A stretch of DNA of 64,000 bases from Patiria pectinifera (GCA_029964075.1 CM057135.1:10442863-10506862), one strand, 5' to 3'. Numbered from the stretch's first letter, positions 41,050-53,673 are shown. Notes: generated from the sequence alone by a model not told the origin. Translations and numbers: made by a program.

Positions 41050-43084
41050 TAGCCTTGACCAAGGCTATCAGCTTGTTCCCCTGCAAGCTTGTTCCCGCTA
41101 CCGCACACAGCGCGCGCCGTGACTAGTTGTGGTTGTACTATACCGTTAGCCTCAATGACTCTTGCGTGTGCTTTGTGTGCATGTACGTACGCACCACACA
41201 CTCTTCCGCAAACAGCCGTACAGTAAGTCGAGGCGGAGGATAGCCTTGACGCAACCGTGTTGGCTCGATATGATCATTAGTATGCGCTATGGTAAATAGT
41301 TTTCTCTCATTGGATAATGGCTGGCAAAAAATGTATATTTTTCAAATTGCATAATGCGACCAAAGGTTTATAAACCAGACGGCCCTGTGGTAACAATAAT
41401 TATTGTAGAACACCCCTTTGAAATCTTAAATAATAGTAGAATAATATTTACATAGTTATACATAGTCGTGGTTGAAAAATGAAATGAAAAGGATGAAAAA
41501 ATGTGACTTTCACAAAACGGCGAACGGAAAACGCACGCCGGCGCGGCAAAAACGATGTCACCGTGCACAGAGACCATCGGGGCCGTCCGCACCGGCCAGG
41601 CTTGCACTATGCGGTAACTAAGACACGCTGCGCTTCTCGGTCAGCGGCAAAAAAAAAAACCGCTCACTCTTTTGAGTATATCTACCACTGACTTTTGGGG
41701 GGTTAAGCTGTCAAGGGGATATGGCAAAAAATCATCTGTCCTTCAGCTACTAAAGACTGATTTGAACTTGTGTGAACGACTTATAAGTTATGTGGTATCA
41801 TGGAGGAATAAGAACAGTACGACTAATATATCGACAGGGTACTAATAATAATAATAATAATAACGGAAATTTATACCGCGCCATTATCCGCCATAAATGA
41901 CGCTCATGGCTCATGGTAGGACATAATATGTTGACAGAGTACGACTAATATACCGACAGGGTACGACATAATATGTCGACAGGGTTTAACACATCAAACA
42001 TATGACATAATGTCGACAGGTGTCGGTACGACATATATGTCGTGCGTACGATCTCATATGTCGAGTCGACAGGGTACGACTTTGTCATATATAATTACGA
42101 CTTAATATCTCGTGTGTACAACGTATGAGTTTGTACTCGTACGTTCAACTTGTTTGTCGATGATGTCGCACATACGAGATATCTGGTGAGTATCTCATAC
42201 GTACGACATATGTATTGTAACTTGTATATATGACTTGTATGTCGTACGACATACGACTTACATGTCGTACGTATGTCGTAGGTATGACATACAATTCGTA
42301 CATAAGCGTTAAAATACATGTGTCGTCATATGAGATATATGTTACACATGGTACGAATTCAGGGAGAGATTTTATTCACCAAGTCCCTATATGACAGTTT
42401 CGTATATTTCCATCCCAAAGTCAATAGCTCGTCTCTTGCAGTTAAATCCTACGGTTGCGACAGGATTTATATATACGAGTTAACCTGCATTCGATAACCT
42501 GCTGTCAGAATGTCACGCCAAGAGTAGCAGCGTGATAATGTACGATGTTGCACCGACAAAAAACGTCGGCGGTACGACTTGAACTGTCCAATTCGCAATA
42601 CATTGGAAATAGTATCATCATTTTGAACAAGTGTTCCTTCATATTTCATTTGTTTGGAATAAACGAAATGGCAATGGTTTAAAATGGCATTGGAATACCT
42701 GGACATTTAATTTTGAGTGAACATACGTTGTGTTTACGGTAATTTGCGGGCTTCATGAATATGTATGTTGCGGGTCAAAGTTTACGGGCTTTGATTGGAC
42801 GCGTGTAATATATGCGCATCAGAAATTATCGGCCGAGTTTGGCCGAAAAATATAAAGAAACACATAAGGAATTCGCCACGGTTGCGTCAAGGCTATCCTC
42901 CGCCTCGACTTACCGTACGGCTGTTTGCGGAAGTGTGTGTGGGGTGTACGTACATGCACACAAAGCACATGCAAGGGTCGTTGAGGCTAACGGTATAGTA
43001 CAACTAGTGTGTCGCGGCGCGCGCTGTGTGCAGTAGTGGGAACAAGCTCGTATAAGAACAAGCTGATAGCCTTGGTCAAGGCTA
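41050..43084. mobile_element. Non-autonomous TIR DNA element, copy 2
   Basis: Same family and orientation as 33176-35136: TIRs starting TAGCCTTGACCAAGGCTATC, a 9-bp target duplication CAGTCTGCT (41041-41049 and 43085-43093) and an inner field of TACGACAT/ATGTCGTA words at about 41820-42340. It has an extra ATA/AAT microsatellite (41841-41864). No transposase. It lies just beyond the polymerase start. Confidence 0.88.
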
Positions 43085-43093
43085 CAGTCTGCT

Positions 43094-45387
43094 CAGCACT
43101 GCGTGCATGTACAGCTGACCCTGTGACCTAATTGCAACCTTGAGGGGTTAAGTGTCCCAGTTAATGGAACAAAGCGCTCATTTGCTCAAATACGCAGCAA
43201 CCAAACCGTTTTCAAACGTTAAATTGGAAGTACATGTATCTCAAGACCGCAATAACAAATATTTCTGGATCGCACGTTATTTGATAGAGGAACTCACAGT
43301 AACAGATTTTACTTGTCATATCGCAACAAATTGCCCTTTTCCATTTAAAGTCAACTAGTTTTCGGAAAAAGTCAACAGCAAGGTGTGAAAAAATGCAACT
43401 TTTACGCTACTTGCGCAAGAAAACCTACTGTAAATTCCAAAGTGTTTGTTGTTGTCGTTTGGATTAAGCTGCCTGTTGGATTTTAATACTTGCTCAGTGC
43501 ATTCATGTAAAAATTATGGCGATTGATCAGTTGCAACCCATTGCCCTTTTAAAAAGTAGCGTATTTGCACCAATATACACTGCGGTTTTATTACGTACAA
43601 TACCGGTGCGTGTGGTCAAAGTTGTATGTCAATAATCACAAATTCACAATATCACATCCTCTTCTCGTAGGCCACAGAATCAACTGTTGCCGATGGTCTT
43701 TTTGCCGGTCCAGTCTGGAAAGAGTCGGGGATTCGGGGCTGAAAATGGATACCGCCGGGTCGGGGACACTTTCATTGGGTTATTTTGCAGGGATGGGTTA
43801 AACTGCCAGCCGCGGCTTGCTGGCCAGTTTAGTGTCTTGGCAGGCAATGTCTAGGACACCTTTTGTAGTCCCTTCCCTTACTACGGTGAGTAGTGCTGTC
43901 CCTGAAGAGGGCTGCTCATACAGTTGCCTAGGATGCTGCCAAAGTGTACTGTTGCCCATAGTTGACACATCAAAATGACTCAACTTGACCCCAGTTGTTG
44001 ACCGATTCAGGCGCGCTGGAACACATCTTTGTCAGAGGGTGCTGGGATTTTTAAGACAATCGGCGAGCACAAAGACATTTCGGCATGGGGTCCCAGAAGC
44101 TCTAGGGTCCTAGATGCTCTTGGGTGCCAGTTGAGCCACTTTTTAACACTTTACGTTTTCTTTGGGGAGAGTGATTTATTGAGTACACTGATCAGAATAA
44201 ACCGTGTACATGTTTGTAAAAAAATAAAAAAATAAAAAAAAAAATGCACAACGCACTAGTAAGTTGCCCACTCTTAAACCACTCTTAGATGAAATCTTCT
44301 ATAAACGAGTGAAGATTTATATGGCAGTTAACTCTTTTCACAACAAATTATTTTCACTCATTTACATTAAGAGAGTGAGGGGTACATTTACAGTCAAACA
44401 GACTCACTTTGGTTAAACCAGAGCCTAATTTATAGTGTCCTTTAACAGCTGATTTTTTTGTGTGCTCAACGAGCCTCCATCAATTTTATAAAAACTGTAA
44501 GTAGTTAACACAGCAACAGGACCCCTAACCACATAGAAAAAAATTGCTTAAATCAGTGACATAACATCAAGAATCCCCAACCGTTAGCACATTTCTACAT
44601 GAAAGAGTGCTTCGTACGAATTCTGCTATGTTAAGCACATTTTTCTGCTAACTTTTAAGCAGCACTATGAAATAGGCACTGTGCGAAAGGCATGAATTTG
44701 CAGAAATGTCTTGGCCCAGGAAATTGATGATGGAGGTGCACACCCCATTTCTTGAGTACCAATTTACTCACAGAGTCAGCGTTCAAGTAAACGTGGGGCC
44801 GAGTTTACGACATTTACATAGAGCACACGACGTCGAAGCGAAACGTCTTGTATGAATTTTTGTACCGTTTCCAGCCTTTTCCGCGCACAGGAAAGACTAT
44901 TATGAAAACGGATGTCTCATTTGAACCGAGGCGAGCGCGCCAGTACTATTGGCTACAATGACAATGCATATGCATGCATTTGCATGCGCAGTGGTGGAGG
45001 CGGTGTGTACTGCTCATGTATGTGAACATAATTATTGTGTCTAACACGGTCTGCTCGCACACGAGCTGCCACCCACTGTGTGATGCATCATGTACACGTA
45101 CATTGGCGTGTACTTTTTGCGGAGAACACAAAAAGGGCATATGGGCGTCCCAGGATTTCTTTCTAGAAGGGGCAATACGCACATTTCCGTTGGTCTCCTC
45201 CATACTGTCTAGTTAGAGGTTCAGCGGGGACATTTTAATTTGCGACCCCACCCTATCCCATTGACACTCCTGTATTATGTAGATGCCCATGTTGTTAAAT
45301 GTGCATTAAATTAACTCGATTAGCCCAGGTCTTTTGGTCTTTTTCCTCTTTCCCCTCCCCATCTATGACGTCCACGGGGCATATGCA
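43094..45387. other. Non-coding, no gene recognised
   Basis: No conserved protein frame. There is an A-rich stretch near 44220-44245. Short open frames show no domain signature. Confidence 0.5.
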
Positions 45388-45730
45388 ATGAAAATGCAAA
45401 TGAGTGACGTGCTTGTTTTGTCCCAAAACTGTCATGAAAATTAATTATCACCAGAGTATATTTTTTTATAACGATGCATGTGCAAAATAGTGAATGGTTT
45501 TCCAAATCTTCCACAGCGGCTTTTACCCATCTATATGCTGGCCTTGTCCTGACAACGCACATCATTATGACTCGGTTATAACTCCCAGCCGGTTGCGCGA
45601 GGTCAATCAAAGACACGACCCACACAGTGCCTAAACTTTGGCGGGAGACCTGCAACTGGCATTTTTATCAATGACATCTTTCTCAGGCCTTGGAGTGGGC
45701 AGAGCTTAAACTACGCGCGTTGTAAAATTG
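45388..45730 (+). repeat. Dispersed repeat family B, solo copy
   Basis: Nearly identical to 61527-61855 and, in part, to 60460-60660, 59280-59450, 57725-57965 and 56785-56915. Diagnostic phrases are CCCACACAGTGCCTAAACTT and GGAGTGGGCAGAGCTTAAAC. Similar open frames in copies on the minus strand come from nucleotide identity, not from evident protein selection. Confidence 0.8.
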
Positions 45731-45743
45731 CATTTACGATACG

Positions 45744-46020
45744 TGCAAACCTTTGTAGTCAGAATAAAAAAATTTCAGATAGTGTCTCTCAATTGTTATA
45801 TATGGTTCCTATTTCATTGTTATAGTCCTACCAATTAATGTTCCGCCTTGCGTCCATAAAATATTAATAAACTTTTATTGAATTGAGTTGAACTGAATTG
45901 ACTCGTGCTAGCAACCTTTTCACATATACATTAGTCAGCCATGGCAAGTAAACATTTTTTAAATCCTATAACGATATTAATAGGGCCCGTAAATAACGTT
46001 CAGATATTTTTACCCAAATT
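45744..46020. repeat. Tandem duplicate, unit 1 (empty LTR target)
   Basis: Matches 46252-46418 joined to 53674-53790. At 45904-45912 it reads CGTGCTAGCAAC without an insert, which is the unoccupied version of the Ty3 target. Confidence 0.88.
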
Positions 46021-46251
46021 TCTTGTTGATTCCATCATTTAATGTGTATAGTAACTAACTAATATTTTAATGTGAGTACAGTAACTTCAAGTTGTTTTTC
46101 ATTCTCATCTAAATCATTAAGTTAGATAGTTTGTTATTTTTTTCGTCCTCGTTGCTTTCGTTTCGTCCCATTCCATTTTGACGTCATTTATTTTCAATTC
46201 CATTTCATTTTACTACAATTTCTATGACTTAAAGGCAATTAGTAATTGATA

Positions 46252-46418
46252 TGTGCAAATCTTTGCAGTCACAATAGTTTTCTTCAGATAATGTCTCTCA
46301 ATTGTTATATATGGTTCCTATTTCATCGTTAGTCCTACCAATTAATGTTCGGCCTTGCGTCCATAAAATATTAATAAACTTTTATTGAATTAAGTTGAAC
46401 TGAATTGACTCGTGCTAG
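46252..46418. repeat. Tandem duplicate, unit 2, left half
   Basis: Second copy of the ~505-bp-spaced duplication. It ends at CTAG where the Ty3 element begins, and its right half resumes at 53670. Confidence 0.85.
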
Positions 46419-46787
46419 TGTGGTGGGGGGTCAGAGGTCACAGCTCCCAATGGGGATTGTATTCACAAAAGGAAACTGGACCACTGGATAACTGGGTTCG
46501 GCTTGACTGAGGGTTTATTCTGTATTCTGTTGAGTGGCGGCCGAAGAACACCGACCGATGACGGAGGCGGGAGATTAGCATGACCCGCCTCCGCCCTGCG
46601 GTGGCGCCCTTCAGACTCACCGTAAAAGTTCAGACTATACCTCGGGAGATGCCACCAACGGCTGAGCAACGGTCTACATAGAGGTGAAGTTTCTTTATAC
46701 ACAAAAAATGGAGAACTAACACAAGATTGATTATGATGAGGGATCATCCATGTAATAGTTTCAAATCCTAAATCTCAACTCCCTACA
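46419..46787 (-). repeat. 3' LTR of young Ty3 element
   Basis: Plus-strand ends TGTGGTGGGG and CCCTACA. Differences from the other LTR: GGACC/GGGCC, CGGCC/CGGTC, ATGCC/ATGTC and GGTCT/GGTGT. Confidence 0.92.
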
Positions 46788-47178
46788 ATCGTCCAACAGC
46801 GATGTGTCGTCGCCCTTGACGACTGTCAAGCCAAAACAGGGTAATGCACAAAAAAAGTTTTTTTTTTTTTTTTTTAACAGGTTGAAGGTAACCAAAATTA
46901 AGTTGTAATAGAATCTTAACAGCATTTAACACAGTACATACTTTAACTAGCAGGTTAGTACCAAAACTTTTCGTAACAGGTCAAAGGTGACCAACAAGTA
47001 CTTGAACTTGGACTCGAACTTACATAAGCTAACATTTCGAAAAGCTTGAAATGGAACCCTAAGAGTTTTCAACATATAGTACACATTTAAACGAACAGGT
47101 TATTTACCGAATACATGTACCACGAACTAGCAGTCCGGGTCCTGCAGTAAGTTGTAGGGACACGTCTTGGGATGGCTG
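46788..47178 (-). other. Untranslated region before the 3' LTR
   Basis: No gene. It has a T-run at 46857-46875. No polypurine tract is evident at the LTR edge, unlike in the other Ty3 element. Confidence 0.6.
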
Positions 47179-50100
47179 TCACTCGGTGTCAGGGGAGTCC
47201 GACTCTGGTTCGTTGGTGACCAGCCGCTTAACTCGGTCAAGTAGATGGAGAACACTTGACTGGTACCGCACCGGTAGTCGACCCTTATTGACACGGCGAG
47301 AACGTCTGAGTGGCCTCCGCGGTCCAGCGGTGTCTGTGTCAGTTGTGACTGGGTCACTCGCGTCACGGTGAATGGTGTGTGACTCTGGCTCCTGAAGGTT
47401 TGTCTGTATATCTGCACCAGCGGCGTTTCGAGGAGAGAGTGGGCTTACCTTCTCTGGTGGGGCCGGCGACTCCTGGAGGTCAGTCTGCACATCCTTGGGG
47501 TCTCGTCCGGCAGTATTACGAGGAAAGAGTGGGACTGCCGTCTCTGGTGGGGCCGGCAGCTCCTGTGGGTCGGTCTGCACATCCCTTGGGTCCCGCCCAC
47601 TGTTGTTTCGAGGAGAGAGTGGGGCTGCCTTCTCTGGCGGGGCTGACGTCGTGCTGTCTGTGTCCAAGCTCGTGCCAGTAACCGTGTCGCTTTGCCCAGG
47701 ACCAACTGCAGGGAAACTACCAGGAGGTAGACCATCCGAGGCCCGTGGTGCTGCAGCAGCGCTATTAGCTTCATCAGCTTTTGGTGCCCACATTAGCGGC
47801 GTCCCCCATCGATTGTCACTACTCGCCATGGATTGACTCCCAGAGTCAGATTCTGAGGTCTGTTGAGTTGGGGCTTCAGCTCCATACGATGGAGGACCTT
47901 TTCTCAGCCATATGAGTTGCGGACCTTGTAGACCGGTTGACCCGCATATGGGCACTCCACTACCAAGTAGGGCTCGGGTTCCCAGTAATCTTGTATCTTG
48001 GCTCTGCCTCGATGTGATCGATCCCGGACTAGAACATACTCGCCTCGACTGAGTGGGCGTTCGAAGATGTCCTTGTCGTTGTAGGCTTTCCGCACAGCTG
48101 CACTCTTGTCTAAGTTGGCAGTGACCACCTCCCGAGCTTTTTCCATCTGTCTGCAATACTTGTGCACGTACTGGTGTGGGGTTTCGCCGCACACCTGAGG
48201 GAGATCCACACCAAGCAAAAGATGTTGAGGAAGGCGTGTCGTCCTTCCAAACATCAGGTATGCTGGCCCATAACCGGTTGAGGAGTGAGTGGTGTTGTTG
48301 TACATTGCGACGAGATGTTGGAGACTGTCTGTCCACCTGGTCTTCTTCGCAGAAGGGAGCGTGACGAGGAGGTTGTGAAGCGTTCTATTGAACCGCTCGC
48401 ACTGTCCATTCCCTTGGGGATGATAGGGAGTAGTGTGCGAGCGGCCAATACCATACAGATCACAGAGTTCCTTGATCACCTTCGCCTCGAAACATTTGCC
48501 ATTGTCGGAGTGTATGCGGAGGGGTGCGCCGAACGGGATTATGACATGTTTAACCAAGGCTTTAGCCACCGTCTCAGCTCGCTGATTTCTTGTAGGCACG
48601 GCCCAAGAGTACTTGGTGAAGACATCAGTTAGTATAAGGACGTCCTCGTATCCATCAGATGACGGCTCCAATACCGTAAAGTCTATGGCAAGCACTTCCA
48701 AAGGAGCTGTGGCTCGTAGTGTCCCCATGGGGGGGCCTAGTGTGTCTACTTGGTTGTTTGCTTATGACACACCTCTTGCACCTTTCACACCAGGTCTTCA
48801 CTGTGGCCTCCATTTTCAGCCAGAAGAAGAGGGGCCTTATTAGCCGCAGGGTGCGCTTGGCACCGAAGTGTCCCCCATCGTCATGGAAACTCCCCAAGAC
48901 AATACCAACAAGACTCGCTGGGACAACTAGCCGTTTCCCCGGTGGACCATCAGGGGGTGTCCACCGACGGAAGAGTACCCCATCCTGGACAAAGTATTGC
49001 TCCCAGTGTCTTAGGAGCTTTTTGACATCGGCGGTTTCCAATCTCCTCTCCTCTGTAGTGGGTTTCTGCCCCCTCCTAAGATACATCATCACCCGACGAA
49101 GGGCTAAGTCATCGAACTGCAGTCGTTGCAACTCCTGTGAAGTATAACCAGGCAGGCTGAGGCTCCCGTTACGCTCTGTCAACCGAATCTGGTGGCACAG
49201 TACCGAGCTTTTTGACATCGGCGGTTTCCAATCTCCTCTCCTCTGTAGTGGGTTTCTGCCCCCTCCTAAGATACATCATCACCCGACGAAGGGCTAAGTC
49301 ATCGAACTGCAGTCGTTGCAACTCCTGTGAAGTATAACCAGGCAGGCTGAGGCTCCCGTTACGCTCTGTCAACCGAATCTGGTGGCACAGTACCGAGCTT
49401 TTGACATCGGCGGTTTCCAATCTCCTCTCCTCTGTAGTGGGTTTCTGCCCCCTCCTAAGATACATCATCACCCGACGAAGGGCTAAGTCATCGAACTGCA
49501 GTCGTTGCAACTCCTGTGAAGTATAACCAGGCAGGCTGAGGCTCCCGTTACGCTCTGTCAACCGAATCTGGTGGCACAGTACCAGGGGAAGTTCGGTGAC
49601 TCCCTCCCCTTTGCCAACAACAGCTGAGACGGCACTTGAAGAAATTTCAACTTCAGGACCCGGGTCACCCTCACTCAGTCCATGGCTGTCCACTGTTTAA
49701 AGTCGAGACAGGGCGTCGGCTGCACGGTTATTCTTCCCCGGCCTATACTCCAGCTTGAAATCGAAGGACGACAACTGCTGTACCCATCGGAGCTCCGTTG
49801 CACTCAGGTTTGCTGTGTCGAGGTACTTCAGAGGGTTGTGGTCTGTGAGTATGATGGTCTTGTTCCCAGTAACGAAGTCACGGAAAGCCTGACACATCGC
49901 CCAGCGGATAGCCAAGAGTTCCAGCTTGAAAGCTGAGTAATTCCTGTCTTGTCGTTCTGCACGCCGCAGAGTCCGTGAAGCATATGCTATCACCGCCTTT
50001 GATCCATCAACCTGTTGCTGCGACAACACTGCCCCCAGCCCACAAGTACTGGCATCTGTCTCCACTATGAAAGGGAGCGAGAAATCCGCAAACTTCAGAA

Positions 50101-51951
50101 CTGGGCTTCCGACTAGTTTCTGTTTGAGTGCTTGGAATATGGCACAGGCTGGCTCATCCAAGGATATATTCTTCTTCCCTGTGCTAGCTTTTCCCTTCGT
50201 AGTAGTCCCCTCCAAGTATCGCAGGAGCGGTCCCACAACACTAGAAAATCCCCGCACGAATTTGCGAAAGAATCCTGCGAAACCCAAGAACGAGCGTAGC
50301 TGGGTGACGGTGGTAGGTTTTGGCCATCCTTCCACAATGCTTATCTTATCGGGGTCTGGTTTCACACCTTCTCCTGCTGTGACAAGATGCCCCAGGTACT
50401 TCACCTCCTTCTTGAAAAACCCGCACTTTCGTGGCTTCAGCTTCAGGCCGTGCTGCTGTAGGCGAATAAAAACTTGCTCTAGGCGGACCAGATGCTCATC
50501 GAAGCTGTCGCTGTACACGATGACATCATCGAGGTAGATTAGAAGACTTGAAAGCGCCTGGTCCCCGAGGCAGCGTTGCATTACCCGTTGAAAAGTGGCA
50601 GGACTGTTGCACAACCCGAAGGGGAGTCTTGTATACTCCCACAAACCAAATGGTGTGACGAAGGCTGTTTTTTCCATATCTTTCTCCGCCATGGCTACCT
50701 GGTAAAAGCCGGATGTCAGATCAAGCACGCTGAAGTACTTGGAACCTCCCAAGGCTTGCAGGGATTCATCATTTCGGGGGAGAGGGAAAGAACTCCTGGT
50801 CGTCACCGCATTAAGCTTGCGATAATCCACACAAAGGCGTATGGACTGGTCCCTCTTCCTCACCACCACAATAGGGGAGGCCCATGGGCTATTGCTCTCG
50901 CGGATTATGCCCGCATCCAACAACTCCTGGATGTGTTGTCGAACTTCTCTATGTTGTGATGGAGGTAGAGATCGGTAGCGTTGCTTTATAGGTGGCGTAT
51001 CTCCAGTAACGATCGTGTGTTTCACCGCACCAGCGTATCCAATGTCAAAGTCGTGTTGGGAAAACACGCCTGCATACTTCTGAAGTAGGGAGTTGAACCT
51101 CGTTTTCTCGTCTGGTGTGAGTCGCTCCCCCAAGTCCAATGTGTCTGATAATGCTGAGCCCTGTTCACTGCAGTTCGCACTCAGCGAAGAAGACTGCACT
51201 TCATGGCCCCTCTGCAGGATCTTTTCTGGCTCATCCTCGCAGACCTCAGCCTCCTCAATGTGATGTACTGTACCGATGCATGCATGGGGGGGGGGGGGTA
51301 ATGTAACCTCTTGTTCTGTCTCATTGACTAGGGCAACTGCAAATTTACCCTTTACGACGTGGACAGCTGCGCATTTTAGACCAATGGATGGTGGCAGGTT
51401 AGCGGCACTGTCTGGCTCCAGAACGGCATAGTAACTCAACCCATTTGGGCCAGGCTGAGCTGATGCCTGGAAAACTGCAACCTGTCATGGTGGTACGGCA
51501 AGGGTTGTGTCACGAGGCAGATATGCCCGGCTAATGGGTCCCACGATCGCTTCAAACTTGACATGCTTTTCTGCTGCCCTCATTGCCTTGTTCCATGTCC
51601 CTCCGCTGCCCCCACTTGACTGGAGTACCCTTAAGTGTTCATTGGCCATTGGCGCAACCACTGTCGACCAACACTCCGAGAGGAAGTTCATCCCCAGTAT
51701 TCCCGGGGTGTCAGGGAGGATTCCGTGGCTTCACGGATCACCAGCACCAATCTGTCTCGGAGGGTTACACCCAAGGCCGTGATGTCAAACCCAACAAAGC
51801 CGACGTAGGGGATACTTGCGCCGTTCGCAGACTGGAGGTGAAAACTGGATGGGATGTCTTGGAGTCGGTAACCGTTTGGCTCAAAAAGTGTCCGGTAGCA
51901 ACTCTCCGTAACAGTGGTCACCATTGATCCTGTAGTAGTCCCAAATAGCAC
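47179..51951 (-). pseudogene. Ty3 pol: protease, RT, RNase H, integrase
   Basis: Protease region at 51951-51688 reads TTTGSMVTTVTESCYRTLF; the catalytic Asp normally found before T/S-G is not visible. After a frameshift and a TGA (about 51485) comes a long open RT/RNase H frame (51439-49697): VKHTIVTGDTPPIKQRYRSL, SIRLCVDYRKLNAVT, FSVLDLTSGFYQVAM, LLIYLDDVIVYSD, FIVETDASTCGLGAVLSQ, TIILTDHNPLKYLD. Then a TAA, the 190-bp triplication, the integrase zinc domain (HDDGGHFGAKRTL, CERCKRC) and core VLAIDFTVL (D), IHSDNGKCFEAKV (D) and GNGQCERFNR (E). A G-run frameshift lies near 48725 and another near 47905. The tail has three ~30-aa proline-rich repeats and a basic RRPLRRSRRVNKGRLPVRY end. Confidence 0.9.
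49021..49590. repeat. 190-bp tandem triplication inside pol
   Basis: Three almost identical units (beginning about 49021, 49211 and 49400) encode the segment from LTERNGSLSLPGYTSQELQ to RRGQKPTTEERRLETADVK. Spacings are 190 and 189 bp, so one junction keeps the frame and the other does not. Confidence 0.92.
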
Positions 51952-51971
51952 AGTAATAGAATAGCAGTTAC

Positions 51972-53207
51972 CTACTGCTCGAGGAGTGAGGGTCTTGGAG
52001 CCAGCTGTTGCCCCTCTAGCCGACTGGCTCCTGGCAGCTGAGGGCGGTAGTTTACCGGTAGCTGGACACTAGGCGGGGTAGGCTGTGCAGCAGCCTGTAC
52101 GGGATTACCAATCACTTTGTCATCCGGTCTCGTGGTTGCATATGTCGGTCGGGGGAAACGGGGGCCATATTGTTGGACGGGCCTTGGGCACTCCCTGGCA
52201 AAATGCCCCTCACTATCGCAGTTGAAGCAGCGCTGGTGGCGCCCAGCAGGCAGTCGTGGTCTTGGTGGTTGATTAGATCGGTGGAGGGCCTGCAACGACT
52301 GCATGACCCAATACATTTGATGTGCCAGTCTCTGAACAACATCCTCCTTGGCCTGTACAGTGGCCGCCACAGGTCGGCTGTCGGCGACGGCAAACGGTTG
52401 CTCCCTGTCAGCCCTCTGTATGGCCCAGTCCTTCAATTCACAAAAGGGTATATCTGCACGCCTGTCCAGTAGGTCTCGGGCGGAGATGCGTAGGGCCTCC
52501 GATCGCAAGCCATCCATGAATTGATCCCGGATGATGTTATCAGGCTCCTTAAAGAGAGCGGGATCTTTCTTTTGGACACGCAAGAAGATTTTCTGTAAGG
52601 CCACCGCGAAGTCCCTTACAGATTCACCACGTTCCTGTCTACGTTCTAAAAACCGCCGCTGCAGTTCGCTGGTTGTGAGAAGTTCTCCATACGAAGACTT
52701 CAAGTATTGAAGGACCTCGTCCATTTGGGCCCCTGCAGCAAATCGTGCCTTGGCCTCGACTCTAGGGCCTGCCTTCAGCGCATCCAGTAAAAACTGTTTC
52801 TGTTGGTCCTCCGGCACATTGTAGCGCTTCACAGCATGTTGAATTGCCGTCACAAACTCATCCACAGTGGGCGCCTTTCCGGTTGGGTCCTCCTGGCCAC
52901 TGAAGGTGGGGATTTTTCGCTCTGGGGCCATAACCACAGTCGACGGGCTTGTAGGCAGTCCAGCCTCTTGTTTCACCTGCTTTACTATCGGCTCGTACCC
53001 CGTGTCCATCCATCCTCCAGCTGGGGGCATCACCACACCATCAACTACGGCAAGGATGGTGTCTTCCTCAGCACTAGTTTGCAATAGACCCGTCGCATTC
53101 ATCCAGTAGCTTTGTAGGGTAGTAAGCGGCAATTTGCCATCGACTAGGCTAACTCGGAGGGGTTTAGCCTCCCCAGGTCCTTTCACCCTGATTGACGCTG
53201 CCATCAC
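51972..53207 (-). CDS. Ty3 gag
   Basis: 411 aa, intact. MMAASIRVKGPGEAKPLRVS starts a low-complexity N-terminal part, then the gag core (VDEFVTAIQHAVKRYNVPED, LLDALKAGPRVEAKARFAAG, GESVRDFAVALQKIFLRVQK, DNIIRDQFMDGLRSEALRI), a Pro/Arg-rich linker, one CCHC zinc knuckle CFNCDSEGHFARECP and a Pro/Gln-rich tail. It forms the particle and binds genomic RNA through the knuckle. Pol begins 21 bp downstream in another frame, which suggests frameshifting or a lost overlap. Confidence 0.9.
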   Translation of the reverse strand: MMAASIRVKGPGEAKPLRVSLVDGKLPLTTLQSYWMNATGLLQTSAEEDTILAVVDGVVMPPAGGWMDTGYEPIVKQVKQEAGLPTSPSTVVMAPERKIPTFSGQEDPTGKAPTVDEFVTAIQHAVKRYNVPEDQQKQFLLDALKAGPRVEAKARFAAGAQMDEVLQYLKSSYGELLTTSELQRRFLERRQERGESVRDFAVALQKIFLRVQKKDPALFKEPDNIIRDQFMDGLRSEALRISARDLLDRRADIPFCELKDWAIQRADREQPFAVADSRPVAATVQAKEDVVQRLAHQMYWVMQSLQALHRSNQPPRPRLPAGRHQRCFNCDSEGHFARECPRPVQQYGPRFPRPTYATTRPDDKVIGNPVQAAAQPTPPSVQLPVNYRPQLPGASRLEGQQLAPRPSLLEQ

Positions 53208-53282
53208 TTCAACTGTGAGGGCAATCTAGACTGTATAGTCCACCTCCGCCAGGTAGGCAATTCACTCCTTGCTGATGCAGTC

Positions 53283-53300
53283 AATCCCACTTCTGACACT
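53283..53300 (-). promoter_or_regulatory. Primer binding site, tRNA-Leu type
   Basis: On the minus strand the bases after the 5' LTR read AGTGTCAGAAGTGGGATT, close to the complement of the 3' end common to tRNA-Leu (TGTCAG.AGTGGGATT). It would prime minus-strand DNA synthesis. Confidence 0.7.
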
Positions 53301-53669
53301 TGTGGTGGGGGGTCAGAGGTCACAGCTCCCAATGGGGATTGTATTCACAAAAGGAAACTGGGCCACTGGATAACTGGGTTCGGCTTGACTGAGGGTTTAT
53401 TCTGTATTCTGTTGAGTGGCGGTCGAAGAACACCGACCGATGACGGAGGCGGGAGATTAGCATGACCCGCCTCCGCCCTGCGGTGGCGCCCTTCAGACTC
53501 ACCGTAAAAGTTCAGACTATACCTCGGGAGATGTCACCAACGGCTGAGCAACGGTGTACATAGAGGTGAAGTTTCTTTATACACAAAAAATGGAGAACTA
53601 ACACAAGATTGATTATGATGAGGGATCATCCATGTAATAGTTTCAAATCCTAAATCTCAACTCCCTACA
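53301..53669 (-). repeat. 5' LTR of young Ty3 element
   Basis: 369 bp, carrying the promoter for the minus-strand transcript. Followed on the plus strand by the CTAG target duplication and the right half of the tandem duplicate. Confidence 0.92.
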
Positions 53670-53673
53670 CTAG

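Larger units (their letters stand above)
46419..53669 (-). mobile_element. Young Ty3-type LTR retrotransposon
   Basis: 7,251 bp on the minus strand with two 369-bp LTRs (46419-46787 and 53301-53669) differing at about four sites, a CTAG target duplication (46415-46418 and 53670-53673), a tRNA-Leu-like primer site, gag and pol. The high LTR identity makes it the youngest large element in the window. Pol still has a few breaks, so this copy is probably not autonomous. Confidence 0.93.

Noticed and set aside
40900..43800. Right terminal inverted repeat of the Polinton
   Set aside because: No reverse-complement match to the region left of 5668 could be found by eye; the strong inverted repeats here belong to the TIR element.
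45365..45655. Conserved minus-strand frame shared with 61498-61821
   Set aside because: Similarity is at the nucleotide level across the whole repeat B family and continues outside the frame, so it is not evidence of a gene.
47179..48336. 385-aa minus-strand frame as one gene
   Set aside because: Only its last ~240 codons are the true integrase tail; the first part is an out-of-frame shadow of the integrase core at 47904-48728.
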